Shown: positions 33,792-43,125 of the stretch, piece by piece
Layout of the letters: the number at the start of each line of letters is the position of its first letter
Numbering within the stretch: position 1 is the first letter of the stretch
Source: Dehalococcoidia bacterium
GTDB lineage: Bacteria > Chloroflexota > Dehalococcoidia > DSTF01 > WHTK01
NCBI GenBank assembly: GCA_009377745.1
Contig: WHTK01000024.1
Span: 1-51,773, forward strand
DNA: 51,773 nucleotides
Direction: 5' to 3'
Notes under the pieces: generated by a model
Databases searched by the model: none
What the model was told of the DNA's origin: nothing
What the model saw: only the letters and a program-made list of their open reading frames with translations
Translations under genes and position numbers: made by a program

Positions 33792-35180
33792 CTACAGACG
33801 GCCGTCGGCGGGGTTCTTGCGCGTGGGGCGGCGATAGGTCGTGCGCATCGGCGGCGTATTGCCTCTGGCAGGGTCTCCCTCGGGAAACTCGAAGTCACGC
33901 CAGGGGTCGTAATCAGGGTCCGGCGTGCCCTGGGCCGGGCGTTCTGCCTCCGACACATTGCGCAGGTTGACGCGAATGCGCGTGTAGGTCGCCGACCGGC
34001 CGCGCATGGAGTCAACGAGGATGTCATCGGGCCTCAGAAGCGCCGCCGCGCCGGGATGGCCGGCCTTCCAGCGCTCCAGTCCTTGCAGCGCCTCGGCTTT
34101 GTGCTCCGCCTGCGATACGGTGATCAAGGGATGGATTGGCTCACGGCGACCCGTACTCTTCTTCGTGGCGTCGCCCTCCGGCTTGCGGGCGCGACTCGGC
34201 TGGACGCGCGCCGGCTCGTCCTCTCCCTTGGGAAACTGCGGCGGCCAGGGAGCGTCGCCCTGCCCCTCGCGCTCTTGCTTCTCGACCAGCGCCAGCAGCG
34301 GCTCCAGTGAGTAGCTGACCTCATCGATTTCAGCGTGGGCGTCGCCGCGCTCCCCGAAGAGGCGCGGCGCCGTCTCGATTGTGAAGTCGGCCAGCTCCAC
34401 GTCCGGCAGCTCAGCCCAGGTCAGGGGGTAGGAGACGCGTGCGTCCGGCGTGGGGCGGATGGAGTAGGCGGAGGCAACGGTGCGGTCGCGCGCGTTCTGG
34501 TTGTAGTCGATGAAGACGCCGTGGCGCTCTTCCTTCCACCAGGCCGTCGTCGCCAGCTCCGGGATACGGCGTTCGACCTCACGGCCCAGGGCGATGGCAG
34601 AGCGACGGACCTGAGTGAAGTCCCACTTCGGCTCGATGCGGACGAGGACGTGGACGCCGCGCGAGCCGGACGTCTTGGGGAAGCCGCGATAGCCCAGCTC
34701 CTCCAACACCTCGTTCACCGTCAACGCCACCTGTTTCACCGCAGCGAAACCCGCTTCCGGTGTCGGGTCGAGGTCGACGCGCAGCTCGTCCGGGTGGTCG
34801 ACGTCGGTCTCGCGCACGGGCCAGGGGTTGAGGTCGACACAGCCGAGGTTGACCGCCCAGATCAGGTCGGCGATCTCGTCGCAGATCACCTCGTCGGCGA
34901 AACGGCCGCTGGGGAAGCGGATGCGCGCCGTCGTCACCCACTCAGGGCGATTGGTTGGGGCGCGCTTCTGGAAGAAAGGCTCGCCGGCGGCGCCATCGAC
35001 GTAGCGCTTGAGCACCATGGGACGGCGGTGGACGCCACGAAGCGCGCCCTCGCCGACGGCCAGGTAGTAGTTGACGAGGTCGAGCTTGGTATAGCCCTTC
35101 TCCGGGAAGAAGAGCTTCTCCGGGTTGGTGATTTTGACGGAGCGTCCGCCGGCGTCGATGGTGGTTGAGGGTGTGGCCAT
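33792..35180 (-). CDS. ligD: LigD-type DNA polymerase/primase domain protein
   Basis: A 462-residue stand-alone NHEJ polymerase of the archaeo-eukaryotic primase type. Key features: ITNPEKLFFPEKGYTKLDLVNYY at the start, catalytic DLD in RVDLDPTPE (about 135), SGSRGVHVLVRI, then VFIDYNQNARDRTVASAYSIRP and SYPLTWAEL. A basic, low-complexity C-terminal tail (about 300-462) follows the polymerase domain. No ligase or phosphoesterase domain is attached; ligC is nearby on the other strand. Start ATG 35180. Confidence 0.92.
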   Translation of the reverse strand: MATPSTTIDAGGRSVKITNPEKLFFPEKGYTKLDLVNYYLAVGEGALRGVHRRPMVLKRYVDGAAGEPFFQKRAPTNRPEWVTTARIRFPSGRFADEVICDEIADLIWAVNLGCVDLNPWPVRETDVDHPDELRVDLDPTPEAGFAAVKQVALTVNEVLEELGYRGFPKTSGSRGVHVLVRIEPKWDFTQVRRSAIALGREVERRIPELATTAWWKEERHGVFIDYNQNARDRTVASAYSIRPTPDARVSYPLTWAELPDVELADFTIETAPRLFGERGDAHAEIDEVSYSLEPLLALVEKQEREGQGDAPWPPQFPKGEDEPARVQPSRARKPEGDATKKSTGRREPIHPLITVSQAEHKAEALQGLERWKAGHPGAAALLRPDDILVDSMRGRSATYTRIRVNLRNVSEAERPAQGTPDPDYDPWRDFEFPEGDPARGNTPPMRTTYRRPTRKNPADGRL

Positions 35181-35260
35181 CCGCTTCCTCCGGGACTCGC
35201 GACGCCTTCGATCTTACATCGGCAGGCAGATCGTTGCCCCAGGGGCGGGACCAGAGCCGG

Positions 35261-35921
35261 TTAGCTCGCCTGCCTGCCGCGATAGGTGCGCGTTGCGCCG
35301 ATTGCGGCAGCGCCAGCGCGAGACGTCACGTCCAGCTTACGGAAGATGGTCCTCAGGTGAGAGCGCACCGTGCCCATGCTGATGCTGAGGCTCATAGCTA
35401 TCTCTTTGTTGCTGAGGGCCGCGCCGGACACGCTCCAGCACCTGCTCTTCGCGCTCCGTCAGCCCTCCCAGCGGCGTGTGAGAGGTGGCCAGTGGCAGCA
35501 CGCGGCCCTGCAGGTACTCCAGCAGGAGCCGGGCGCTGATCGGCTCGATCACCGCGCCGCCGTAGGCGATGACCTGCAGAGAACGCGCCAACTCCGCGCC
35601 GGTGAGGTGGTTGAAGGAGAGAAAGCCACGCAGCGGCAGCTGGACGCAGCTGAGCAGCGCATCGAGGTCCGGATGGTCGCCGAACAGCACGAAGAAGGAC
35701 TGCGGGTGCCGCTTCGAGATCGTGGCCATCCCGTCTTGATCGGCGGCAAGCAGCGCCGCGTCGATCAGAAAAATATCCGGAGACTCCGACTCCATGACCT
35801 GCGTGTCGTGCAAAGAAGCCGCTTCGCCTACGACACTCAGGCCGTCCGAGTTTTCTGCCGAGGAGCAGACCAATCGCCGGCGTAGGCTCTGTGGCTCAAT
35901 TACGAATAAGCGCAGTTCCAC
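35261..35921 (-). pseudogene. LuxR-family response regulator, frameshifted in its HTH domain
   Basis: Frame one from 35921 gives a receiver-like domain (LRLFVIEPQSLRRRLVC; PDIFLIDAALLAADQDG) and the start of a LuxR HTH, LTEREEQVLERVRRG. A one-base insertion (GGCCCTC for GGCCTC, near 35416) shifts the frame. The second frame continues LSNKEIAMSLSISMGTVRSH and LRTIFRKLDVTSRAGAAAIG to a TAA at 35261-35263. Without the shift the protein would be a normal NarL-type regulator of about 220 residues. The receiver lacks a clear phospho-acceptor cluster at its N-terminus. Confidence 0.8.
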
Positions 35922-36127
35922 GTAGCAGAGTTTAGGCTCAAGTGAGCCCTGGTTGCCCGCCCGTTTGCTCGGAAATTTCTCGCAAGTTTCTCGTCAAGCC
36001 TGGTTGCCTTGCTCCGGCCAGACTGGTCTGCTGTTAGGGCCGGAGCCTTCGGCGTTAGCAGGCGATTTACCCTCGCAGATTGGGCCGGGCCGCCCGGGAT
36101 GTACAATTCCTGCGAAAGGACCCGCTA

Positions 36128-37579
<1,452 letters not shown>

Positions 37580-37593
37580 GCGCGGGTGTTCGT

Positions 37594-37775
37594 TGTCATT
37601 CTGAGCGACGCCAGGAGCGAAGAATCTAAGGCCCCGTTCATAGAACCTCCACGTATGACACAGAAAGGGGCGCGGGTTAACTCCGCGATCGAGGCTTGCG
37701 AAGACCTAGCCGAGGGATGGTTCACCGAGCAACCTGTAGATTCTTCGTCTGGCTTGCAGTCGGCTCAGAATGACA
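37594..37775. mobile_element. GIY-YIG element 1, gene almost wholly deleted
   Basis: Left end 37594-37636 and right end 37735-37775 match those of elements 2 and 3. The 98 bases between keep only the terminal codons of the GIY-YIG gene (EDLAEGWFTEQP) plus the sequence next to the left end. It is 182 bases long and resembles a non-autonomous MITE-like derivative. Confidence 0.75.
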
Positions 37776-37791
37776 TCGTTGGAGCTTTATT

Positions 37792-38039
37792 TGTCATTCT
37801 GAGCGACGCCAGGAGCGAAGAATCTAAGGCCCCGTATAGAGAAATCCCGACATACGGGATGCCCCTCGCCCGAATGGCGTATCACTAGAGCCGGATGACC
37901 ACCTACTACGTCTATATCATGACCAACCGTTCTTACAGTCTCTGCTCGACAAACGCTGTCTGGGAAGACCTTGCCGAGGAGTGGTTCGACGATCAACCTG
38001 TAGATTCTTCGTCTGGCTTGCAGCCGGCTCAGAATGACA
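37792..38039. mobile_element. GIY-YIG element 2, internally deleted
   Basis: Left end 37792-37834 and right end 37997-38039. Inside, an ATG at 37895 begins MTTYYVYIMTNRSYSLC, the same N-terminus as the intact gene. It then jumps to EDLAEEWFDDQP, the C-terminus. About 190 bases of the middle are missing. Sixteen bases separate it from each neighbouring element. Confidence 0.78.
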
Positions 38040-38152
38040 CAGAGGGAACTTTACTTGTCATTCTGAGCGACGCCAGGAGCGAAGAATCTAAGGCTCCGTC
38101 TATAGAGAACTCACGTATAGGCTGCCTCTCGCCTCGAGTGACGTCTCTCTGA
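37895..38152 (+). pseudogene. GIY-YIG gene remnant (N- and C-terminal pieces joined)
   Basis: The open frame keeps the first 15 or so residues of the nuclease (TYYVYIMTNRSY) and the last twenty, without the YIG strand, the arginine helix and the glutamate. It then reads through the right repeat into the next left repeat. It cannot encode a functional nuclease. Confidence 0.7.
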
Positions 38153-38491
38153 CGCCTATGAACATCTACTACGTTTACATCATGACTAACCGTTCTTTCA
38201 CTCCCTATGTCGGTGTCACTAACAATCTGGAGCGACGAGTGCTTGAGCACCGTTCCCGCAGGCCCGGATCCTTCACTGGTCGATATCATCTCGACCGTCT
38301 TGTCTACTTTGAGGAAACGGACGACGTAACGGTTGCGATCCAACGCGAGAAACAGATAAAGGGCTGGACACGCGCCAAGAAGATGGCACTGGTTAACTCT
38401 GTAAATTCGGGATGGAAAGACCTGGCCGGGGAGTGGTTCGACGATCAACCGGTAGATTCTTCGCATGGCCTACAGCCGGCTCAGAATGACA
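38056..38491. mobile_element. GIY-YIG element 3, intact
   Basis: Left end 38056-38098 and right end 38451-38491 bracket one complete GIY-YIG gene. The ends share their outer 13 bases (TGTCATTCTGAGC) and inner 9 (GAAGAATCT) as inverted repeats; the middle 12-16 bases differ. The right end lies directly before the ribosome binding site of the PLP decarboxylase gene. Confidence 0.78.
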
Positions 38492-38508
38492 GGAGGGGGT
38501 CTCTTTAA
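38158..38508 (+). CDS. GIY-YIG nuclease domain protein
   Basis: A 116-residue single-domain GIY-YIG protein of the small UPF0213/UvrC-like type. YVYIMTNR (residues 5-12) and YVGVTNNLERRVLEHR (17-32) give the GIY and YIG strands and the catalytic arginine helix; IQREKQIKGW (61-70) carries the conserved Glu-Lys. The last 18 or so residues (from about 98) are encoded by the right inverted repeat. Its TAA overlaps the ATG of the downstream decarboxylase (TAATG). Together with its inverted repeats it looks like the coding part of a minimal mobile element. Confidence 0.85.
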   Translation: MNIYYVYIMTNRSFTPYVGVTNNLERRVLEHRSRRPGSFTGRYHLDRLVYFEETDDVTVAIQREKQIKGWTRAKKMALVNSVNSGWKDLAGEWFDDQPVDSSHGLQPAQNDRRGSL

Positions 38509-39791
38509 TGCCGATGTCTCTCTCCTTCGCCGAGCGCCTGCAGCCGGCCTTGCCCCAGATCGTCGAGGCGTTTGGGACGCCGTTCCACGTCTACGACGAG
38601 GCGGGCATGGTCGAGGGCGGGCGGCGGCTGAACCAGCTATTCGCGGCCGTCCCGGGCTTCCGCGAGTACTACGCCGTGAAGGCGCTGCCCAACCTGCGCA
38701 TCCTGGAAATCCTGCGGCGCGAGCTCGGCTTCGGCTTCGATTGCAGCTCGATCCCGGAGCTGCAGATGGCGCGCAGCCTTGGCGCCGGCCCGGACGACAT
38801 CATGTTCTCCTCCAACAACACCTCACCCGCGGAGTACGCCGAGGCGCTGGGCAACGGCGGCTGCATCCTCAACCTGGATGACATCACCTTCATCGACAAG
38901 GTGCCCTTGATGCCGGAGCTGATCTGCTTCCGCTACAACCCCGGCAACCGTCGCACCGGCAACGCGATCATCGGCAAGCCGGAGGAGGCGAAGTACGGCC
39001 TGCGCCACGACCAGATCATCGATGCCTACCGGCTGGCCCTCGAGCGTGGCGCCAGCCGCTTCGGATTGCACACAATGGTCGTTTCCAACGAGCGCAACTA
39101 CGAGTACATGGTCGCAACGATTGAGATGCTTTTCGGAATCTGCAAAGAGGTTACCGAAGCGACAGGAATCAGGTTTGAGTTCATCAACATTGGCGGCGGT
39201 ATCGGCATCCCTTATCGGCCGGAGCAAGAGCCCTTCGACCTGGCCGGACTGGCCGAGAAGGCCGCGATCCTCTTCGAGGCCTTCTGGCGCGAGACCGGCT
39301 ACACGCCGCGACTGCTGATGGAGTGCGGCCGCGCGATCACCGGCCCGCACGGCGTCCTCGTCACGCGGGTGCTTAACGTTATGTCAAAGTATCGTGACTA
39401 CGTGGGCGTGGACGCATGTATGTCCTCATTGATGCGCCCCGCGATGTATGACGCCTATCATCACATCACCGCTGTCGGGCGTGACGGCCGTGAAAAGCGG
39501 GGCGTCAGCGGTGTTGTCGACGTGGTCGGCTCCCTCTGCGAAAACAACGATAAATTCGCTCAGCAACGTGAGCTACCGGCTGTCGAAGACGGCGACTACC
39601 TGCTGATCCAGGACACCGGCGCCCACGGCCTGGCGATGGGCTTTCAATACAACGGCCGCCTGCGACCCAAGGAACTGCTCTTCCACCGCGACGGCTCCAT
39701 CGAGCTGATCCGCCGCGCCGAGACCCTGGACGACTATCTGCGCACCCAGACCAACTTCGAGCCGCGGACGCTGAAGCTGGGCGAAGGGTAG
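38508..39791 (+). CDS. PLP-dependent decarboxylase, diaminopimelate decarboxylase-like
   Basis: A 427-residue fold-III PLP enzyme. YYAVKALPNLRILEIL holds the PLP lysine, FINIGGGIGIPYRP the phosphate-binding glycine loop and LLMECGRAITGPHGVLVTRV the Glu-x-GR motif; DTGAHGLAMGFQYNGRLRP closes the active site. It most resembles LysA, which makes lysine from meso-diaminopimelate, although related carboxynorspermidine or other amino-acid decarboxylases cannot be excluded. GGAGGGGG eight bases before ATG 38508 adjoins the GIY-YIG element end. Confidence 0.85.
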   Translation: MPMSLSFAERLQPALPQIVEAFGTPFHVYDEAGMVEGGRRLNQLFAAVPGFREYYAVKALPNLRILEILRRELGFGFDCSSIPELQMARSLGAGPDDIMFSSNNTSPAEYAEALGNGGCILNLDDITFIDKVPLMPELICFRYNPGNRRTGNAIIGKPEEAKYGLRHDQIIDAYRLALERGASRFGLHTMVVSNERNYEYMVATIEMLFGICKEVTEATGIRFEFINIGGGIGIPYRPEQEPFDLAGLAEKAAILFEAFWRETGYTPRLLMECGRAITGPHGVLVTRVLNVMSKYRDYVGVDACMSSLMRPAMYDAYHHITAVGRDGREKRGVSGVVDVVGSLCENNDKFAQQRELPAVEDGDYLLIQDTGAHGLAMGFQYNGRLRPKELLFHRDGSIELIRRAETLDDYLRTQTNFEPRTLKLGEG

Positions 39792-39871
39792 CGCGGGGTG
39801 ACGAGTGCGCGGCAGAACCATGGTGGCTCAAGCGGGGACAGCACCACGGCCTTGGACAAGACAGACGGAAC

Positions 39872-40327
39872 TATACCCCGGGCTGAACCCCGGGGCATCT
39901 AAGGGTCATCGATGCCGTACGTCCACGTCTGGTTCGGCACTAAGGGGCGCAAGTGGTTACTGCAGGGAGATGTGCTGACCTCGACGCGAGAAGTCCTTCG
40001 AGATGTTGCTGTAGAGAAGGGCATTCATGTTCTTGAGCTTGAAGCTATCGTTGATCACGTTCATCTTCTGCTTGAATTACCTGACAAGTCGGAGCTACCG
40101 AGAGCGATGATGATCCTCAAAGGCGTCTCGACGCACCACCTCTTGCAGCTCTATCCAGAGCTTAAGCTCGATGCTCACACCAACAGCTTCTGGCAAACTG
40201 GCTATGGCTCAAAGCTGGTACCACCTGGCGCTATTGATTCTACTCGAAGCTACATCCGCACCCAATGGGATAGACTCGAAAAGTATGATCGCGGAGACCT
40301 AATGCCTCGGGGTTCAGCCCGAGGTAT
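39872..40327. mobile_element. Y1 (RAYT-like) transposase unit bounded by inverted REP palindromes
   Basis: Left palindrome 39872-39898 (CCCCGGG loop CCCGGGG, then CAT) and right palindrome 40302-40327 (GCCTCGGG ... CCCGAGGTAT), in reverse orientation, bracket one transposase gene. Total length is about 456 bases. REP copies with the same loop (CTGAAC) occur at 7041, 7154 and 14709. Confidence 0.8.
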
Positions 40328-40349
40328 GGATCTTACTTCGCGCCGATGA
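39912..40349 (+). CDS. IS200/Y1-type transposase (REP-associated, RAYT-like)
   Basis: A 145-residue HUH single-strand transposase: HVH metal site in VDHVHLLLEL (His49, His51) and a candidate catalytic tyrosine in SYIRTQ (Tyr114). It opens with YVHVWFGTKGRK, typical of the REP-associated branch. Residues from about 130 (MPRGSARG) are encoded by the right REP itself, so the coding region runs through its own repeat. Start ATG 39912. The stop lies ten bases before pmbA. Confidence 0.88.
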   Translation: MPYVHVWFGTKGRKWLLQGDVLTSTREVLRDVAVEKGIHVLELEAIVDHVHLLLELPDKSELPRAMMILKGVSTHHLLQLYPELKLDAHTNSFWQTGYGSKLVPPGAIDSTRSYIRTQWDRLEKYDRGDLMPRGSARGMDLTSRR

Positions 40350-40358
40350 GGTCCGCAG

Positions 40359-41717
40359 ATGAATGAAAACCCCCTCTCCCTCGCCTCCGACATCGTCGAC
40401 AAGGCCCGGCGTCTCGGCGCTGATGAGGCCGACGCGTACGTCGTCTCCTCCACGGAATCGTCCGTGCAGGTGCGGCGCGGCGCCATCGAACGCGTGATCG
40501 ACGCTGGCTCGCACGCCGTCGGCATCCGCGTTATCAAGGACAAGCGCACGGCCATCTGCTCGACGGCGGACCTGACGCCCCAGGCGATTGAGCAACTGGT
40601 GCGCGATGCGATTGAGCTGGCGGCGATCTCAGAGCCGGACCAGCACGCCGGCCTGCCCGACCGCGAAGAGCTGGCGCCGGCGGCGAGACAGCCGAACCTC
40701 CAACTCTACGACGAGGCGATCGATGCGCTGAGCACGGACGAGATGCGCGACTTCGCCCTGCGCTGCGAAGCCGCCGCCTTTGACTACGACAAGCGCGTCA
40801 CCAATTCGGACGGCTGCGAGATGGGCGTCACCCGCGCGACCATGGCGCTGGCCAACAGCCTCGGCTTCGGCGGCTCCTACGTTGGCACCTACGCCTCGAT
40901 CGGCATGGAGGCGATCTGCGACGACGCCGAGGGCAAGAAGCGCAACGACCACTGGTATTCCACCGAGCGCGCCCTGCACCGCCTCGAAACGCCGGAGGAG
41001 GTCGGGCGCAAGGCCGCCGCCCGCGCGGTCGCCAAGCTGGGAGCGCGTAAAGTAGGCACCACGGCTGTGCCGGTCGTCTGGGAGGCGCCGGTAGCCCACG
41101 CGCTGCTGCGGATCATCGCCGGCGCGGTCTCGGGCGAGGCGCTCTACCGCCGCTCAACCTTCCTGGCCGAGCTCGAAGGCCAGCAGGTCGCCTCGGCGCT
41201 GCTCAGTTTCACGGACGACCCGTTGCTGCCGGGGCGCATCGGCTCGCGGCCCTTCGACGGTGAAGGTGTGACGTCGCGTCGCGTGCCCGTGTTCGAGGGC
41301 GGCGTCTTCCGCAACTTCCTATTTGATAGCTACAACGCACGCAGGCTAGGCCGGAAGACTACCGGCGCGGCCCAGCGTGGCATCAGCTCAGAGCCCTCGC
41401 CCGGCACGAGCAACTTCGTCATGGAGGCCGGCCAGACGCCGCCCGAAGCGCTCTACGCCGATATCGAGGAGGGGCTGCTGCTCACCGACCTCATGGGCTT
41501 CGGTGTCAACATGACCACGGGCGACTTCTCGCGCGGGGCGCAGGGCTTCTGGATCGAGAAGGGACAGCTTACCTTCCCCGTCACCGAGATCAACCTCTCG
41601 GGCAACCTGAAGGACATGCTGGCGGGTATCGATGCCGCCGGCTCCGACCTGCTCTGGCGCGGTAGCAGTGCGGCGCCCAGTCTACGAATGCAGCAGTTGA
41701 CGGTCAGCGGGCTATAG
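40359..41717 (+). CDS. pmbA: TldE/PmbA, partner of TldD
   Basis: A 452-residue non-catalytic subunit of the TldD/TldE protease. RRLGADEADAYVVSSTESSVQVRRGAIERV is the usual N-terminal start, SRPFDGEGVTSRRVPVFEGG the central motif and LTDLMGFGVNMTTGDFSRGAQGFWIEKGQLTFPVTE the C-terminal one; HExxxH is absent. ATG 40359 is preceded by GAGGT. It lies 41 bases downstream of the second of the two REPs and is separated from tldD by about 2.8 kb. Confidence 0.94.
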   Translation: MNENPLSLASDIVDKARRLGADEADAYVVSSTESSVQVRRGAIERVIDAGSHAVGIRVIKDKRTAICSTADLTPQAIEQLVRDAIELAAISEPDQHAGLPDREELAPAARQPNLQLYDEAIDALSTDEMRDFALRCEAAAFDYDKRVTNSDGCEMGVTRATMALANSLGFGGSYVGTYASIGMEAICDDAEGKKRNDHWYSTERALHRLETPEEVGRKAAARAVAKLGARKVGTTAVPVVWEAPVAHALLRIIAGAVSGEALYRRSTFLAELEGQQVASALLSFTDDPLLPGRIGSRPFDGEGVTSRRVPVFEGGVFRNFLFDSYNARRLGRKTTGAAQRGISSEPSPGTSNFVMEAGQTPPEALYADIEEGLLLTDLMGFGVNMTTGDFSRGAQGFWIEKGQLTFPVTEINLSGNLKDMLAGIDAAGSDLLWRGSSAAPSLRMQQLTVSGL

Positions 41718-41803
41718 TAACCCCGAATAAATCGTCACGGCGCCACGGAGAGTATTAAGCGTAACCCTCCTCCGGGTACGATTGGCGGCGAACGGAGGCG
41801 TGT

Positions 41804-42244
41804 ATGAGCGATGAGTTGACGATGCGCGACAGCATCGAGATTCGGGCGAGGCCGGAGCAGATATGGCGCGTCCTGACCGACCCGGAGCTGACGAAGCAGT
41901 TCATGTTCGGCTGCGAGGCGATCTCAGACTGGAAGGCCGGCAGTTCGCTGGAGTGGCGGGTGGCGAGCAATGGCGTGGTCCAGGTCAAAGGCGCCATCGA
42001 GAAGATCGAACCACCGCGGACGCTGCATTACACGGCCTTCGCGCCCAACTCGCCCTACGCGGACGAGCCGTCCAACTACCTTCTCGTGACCCTTGACTTG
42101 GTCGCGGAGGGCGATCGGACGACGCTGAACGTCTCTCAAGGCGATTTCGCTACGGTCGAAGACGGCCAGAAGCGCTACGAGGACTCCGCCGCCGGCTGGA
42201 AGTCAGTCTTGCCCAAGATCAAGCAACTGTCCGAAGCCTTCTAG
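41804..42244 (+). CDS. SRPBCC/AHSA1-like domain protein
   Basis: A 146-residue START/SRPBCC protein of the activator-of-Hsp90 homologue-1 type: IEIRARPEQIWRVLTDPELTKQFMFG at the start, WKAGSSLEWRV in the middle and a C-terminal helix SAAGWKSVLPKIKQL. Such proteins bind hydrophobic ligands in a deep pocket. Start ATG 41804 follows GGAGG. The stop overlaps that of the convergent lyase gene by four bases. Confidence 0.85.
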   Translation: MSDELTMRDSIEIRARPEQIWRVLTDPELTKQFMFGCEAISDWKAGSSLEWRVASNGVVQVKGAIEKIEPPRTLHYTAFAPNSPYADEPSNYLLVTLDLVAEGDRTTLNVSQGDFATVEDGQKRYEDSAAGWKSVLPKIKQLSEAF

Positions 42245-43113
42245 CCGCCGAGGTACTCCTTGCCGAGCCGCCCGTACTCCGCCTCATCCAGGGCAATGGC
42301 TAGGAGCTCCGCCGGCAGCGTCTTCGGGTTGAGGTCTGCGGGTGCGCCGCCCCGCAGGATGTGCTGATAGGACTCGTAGAGGGCATTGAGCATAACGAAG
42401 TAGGGCGCGTGGCCCTGAAAGAAGAGCCGCATTCCGTTCGCGGCCAGTTCCTCTATAGACCCCGGCGTCGTGTTCAGCACCATCGGCAGGCCGCCGGAGG
42501 CTTCGTAGATCGCCTTGACGGAGTCGAGGTCGTTGACGTTGCGGACGAAGACCATATCGACGCCGGCCTCACGCGCGATGCGGACGCGAGCCAAAGCTTC
42601 GTCGAGGCCGCGCGGCATGCCCTCCGTCCGGCCGATGATCACCAGGGCCGGGTCGGTGCGCGCGGCAATCGCGGCCTTCAGCTTGTCGCCGTACTCCTCG
42701 CGCGAGATGATCTCGCCGCCCGGCCCGCCGACACCGCCATAACGCCGTGGCAATACCGAGTCCTCGACCGTCAGGGCCGCGGCGCCGGCTGCCTCCAGCT
42801 CGACCACCGTGCGCATGACATTGAGCGCGTTGCCGTAGCCATGGTCGGCGTCCACGACCAGCGGCAGCTCGGTAGCGCGCGTGATGCGGCGCGTCTGCTC
42901 CACCAGCTCCGTCAGCGTCAAAACGATGATGTCCGGCGCGCCGAGGATGACGTGCGAGGCGACGGAGCCCGCAAACAACCCCACTTCGTAGCCGGCAGCC
43001 ATCGCGAGCCGCCCTGAAGCCGCATCGAAGACGCTGCCCGGAGCGGTGACCGCGGGCCGTTCGAGGATCGCCCGCAGCGCCTCGCGGCGTGCGGTGAAGC
43101 TGGCTAAAGACAT
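42241..43113 (-). CDS. Isocitrate lyase/PEP mutase superfamily protein
   Basis: A 290-residue TIM-barrel lyase: PGSVFDAASGRLAMAAGYEVGLFAGSVAS, VVDADHGYGNALNVMRTV (metal Asp in DADHGYGN) and LTVEDSVLPRRYG with the GEIISREE region. The catalytic KKCGH of isocitrate lyase is replaced by RRYGGVGG. The subfamily includes oxaloacetate decarboxylase and 2-methylisocitrate lyase-like enzymes; the former is my best guess. It follows tilS by 12 bases on the same strand. Confidence 0.85.
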   Translation of the reverse strand: MSLASFTARREALRAILERPAVTAPGSVFDAASGRLAMAAGYEVGLFAGSVASHVILGAPDIIVLTLTELVEQTRRITRATELPLVVDADHGYGNALNVMRTVVELEAAGAAALTVEDSVLPRRYGGVGGPGGEIISREEYGDKLKAAIAARTDPALVIIGRTEGMPRGLDEALARVRIAREAGVDMVFVRNVNDLDSVKAIYEASGGLPMVLNTTPGSIEELAANGMRLFFQGHAPYFVMLNALYESYQHILRGGAPADLNPKTLPAELLAIALDEAEYGRLGKEYLGG

Positions 43114-43125
43114 CGTTACGTCCTT

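Noticed and set aside
37580..37890. Possible small protein starting near 37586
   Set aside because: It is only the translation of the repeat ends and the GIY-YIG remnant, without a fold.
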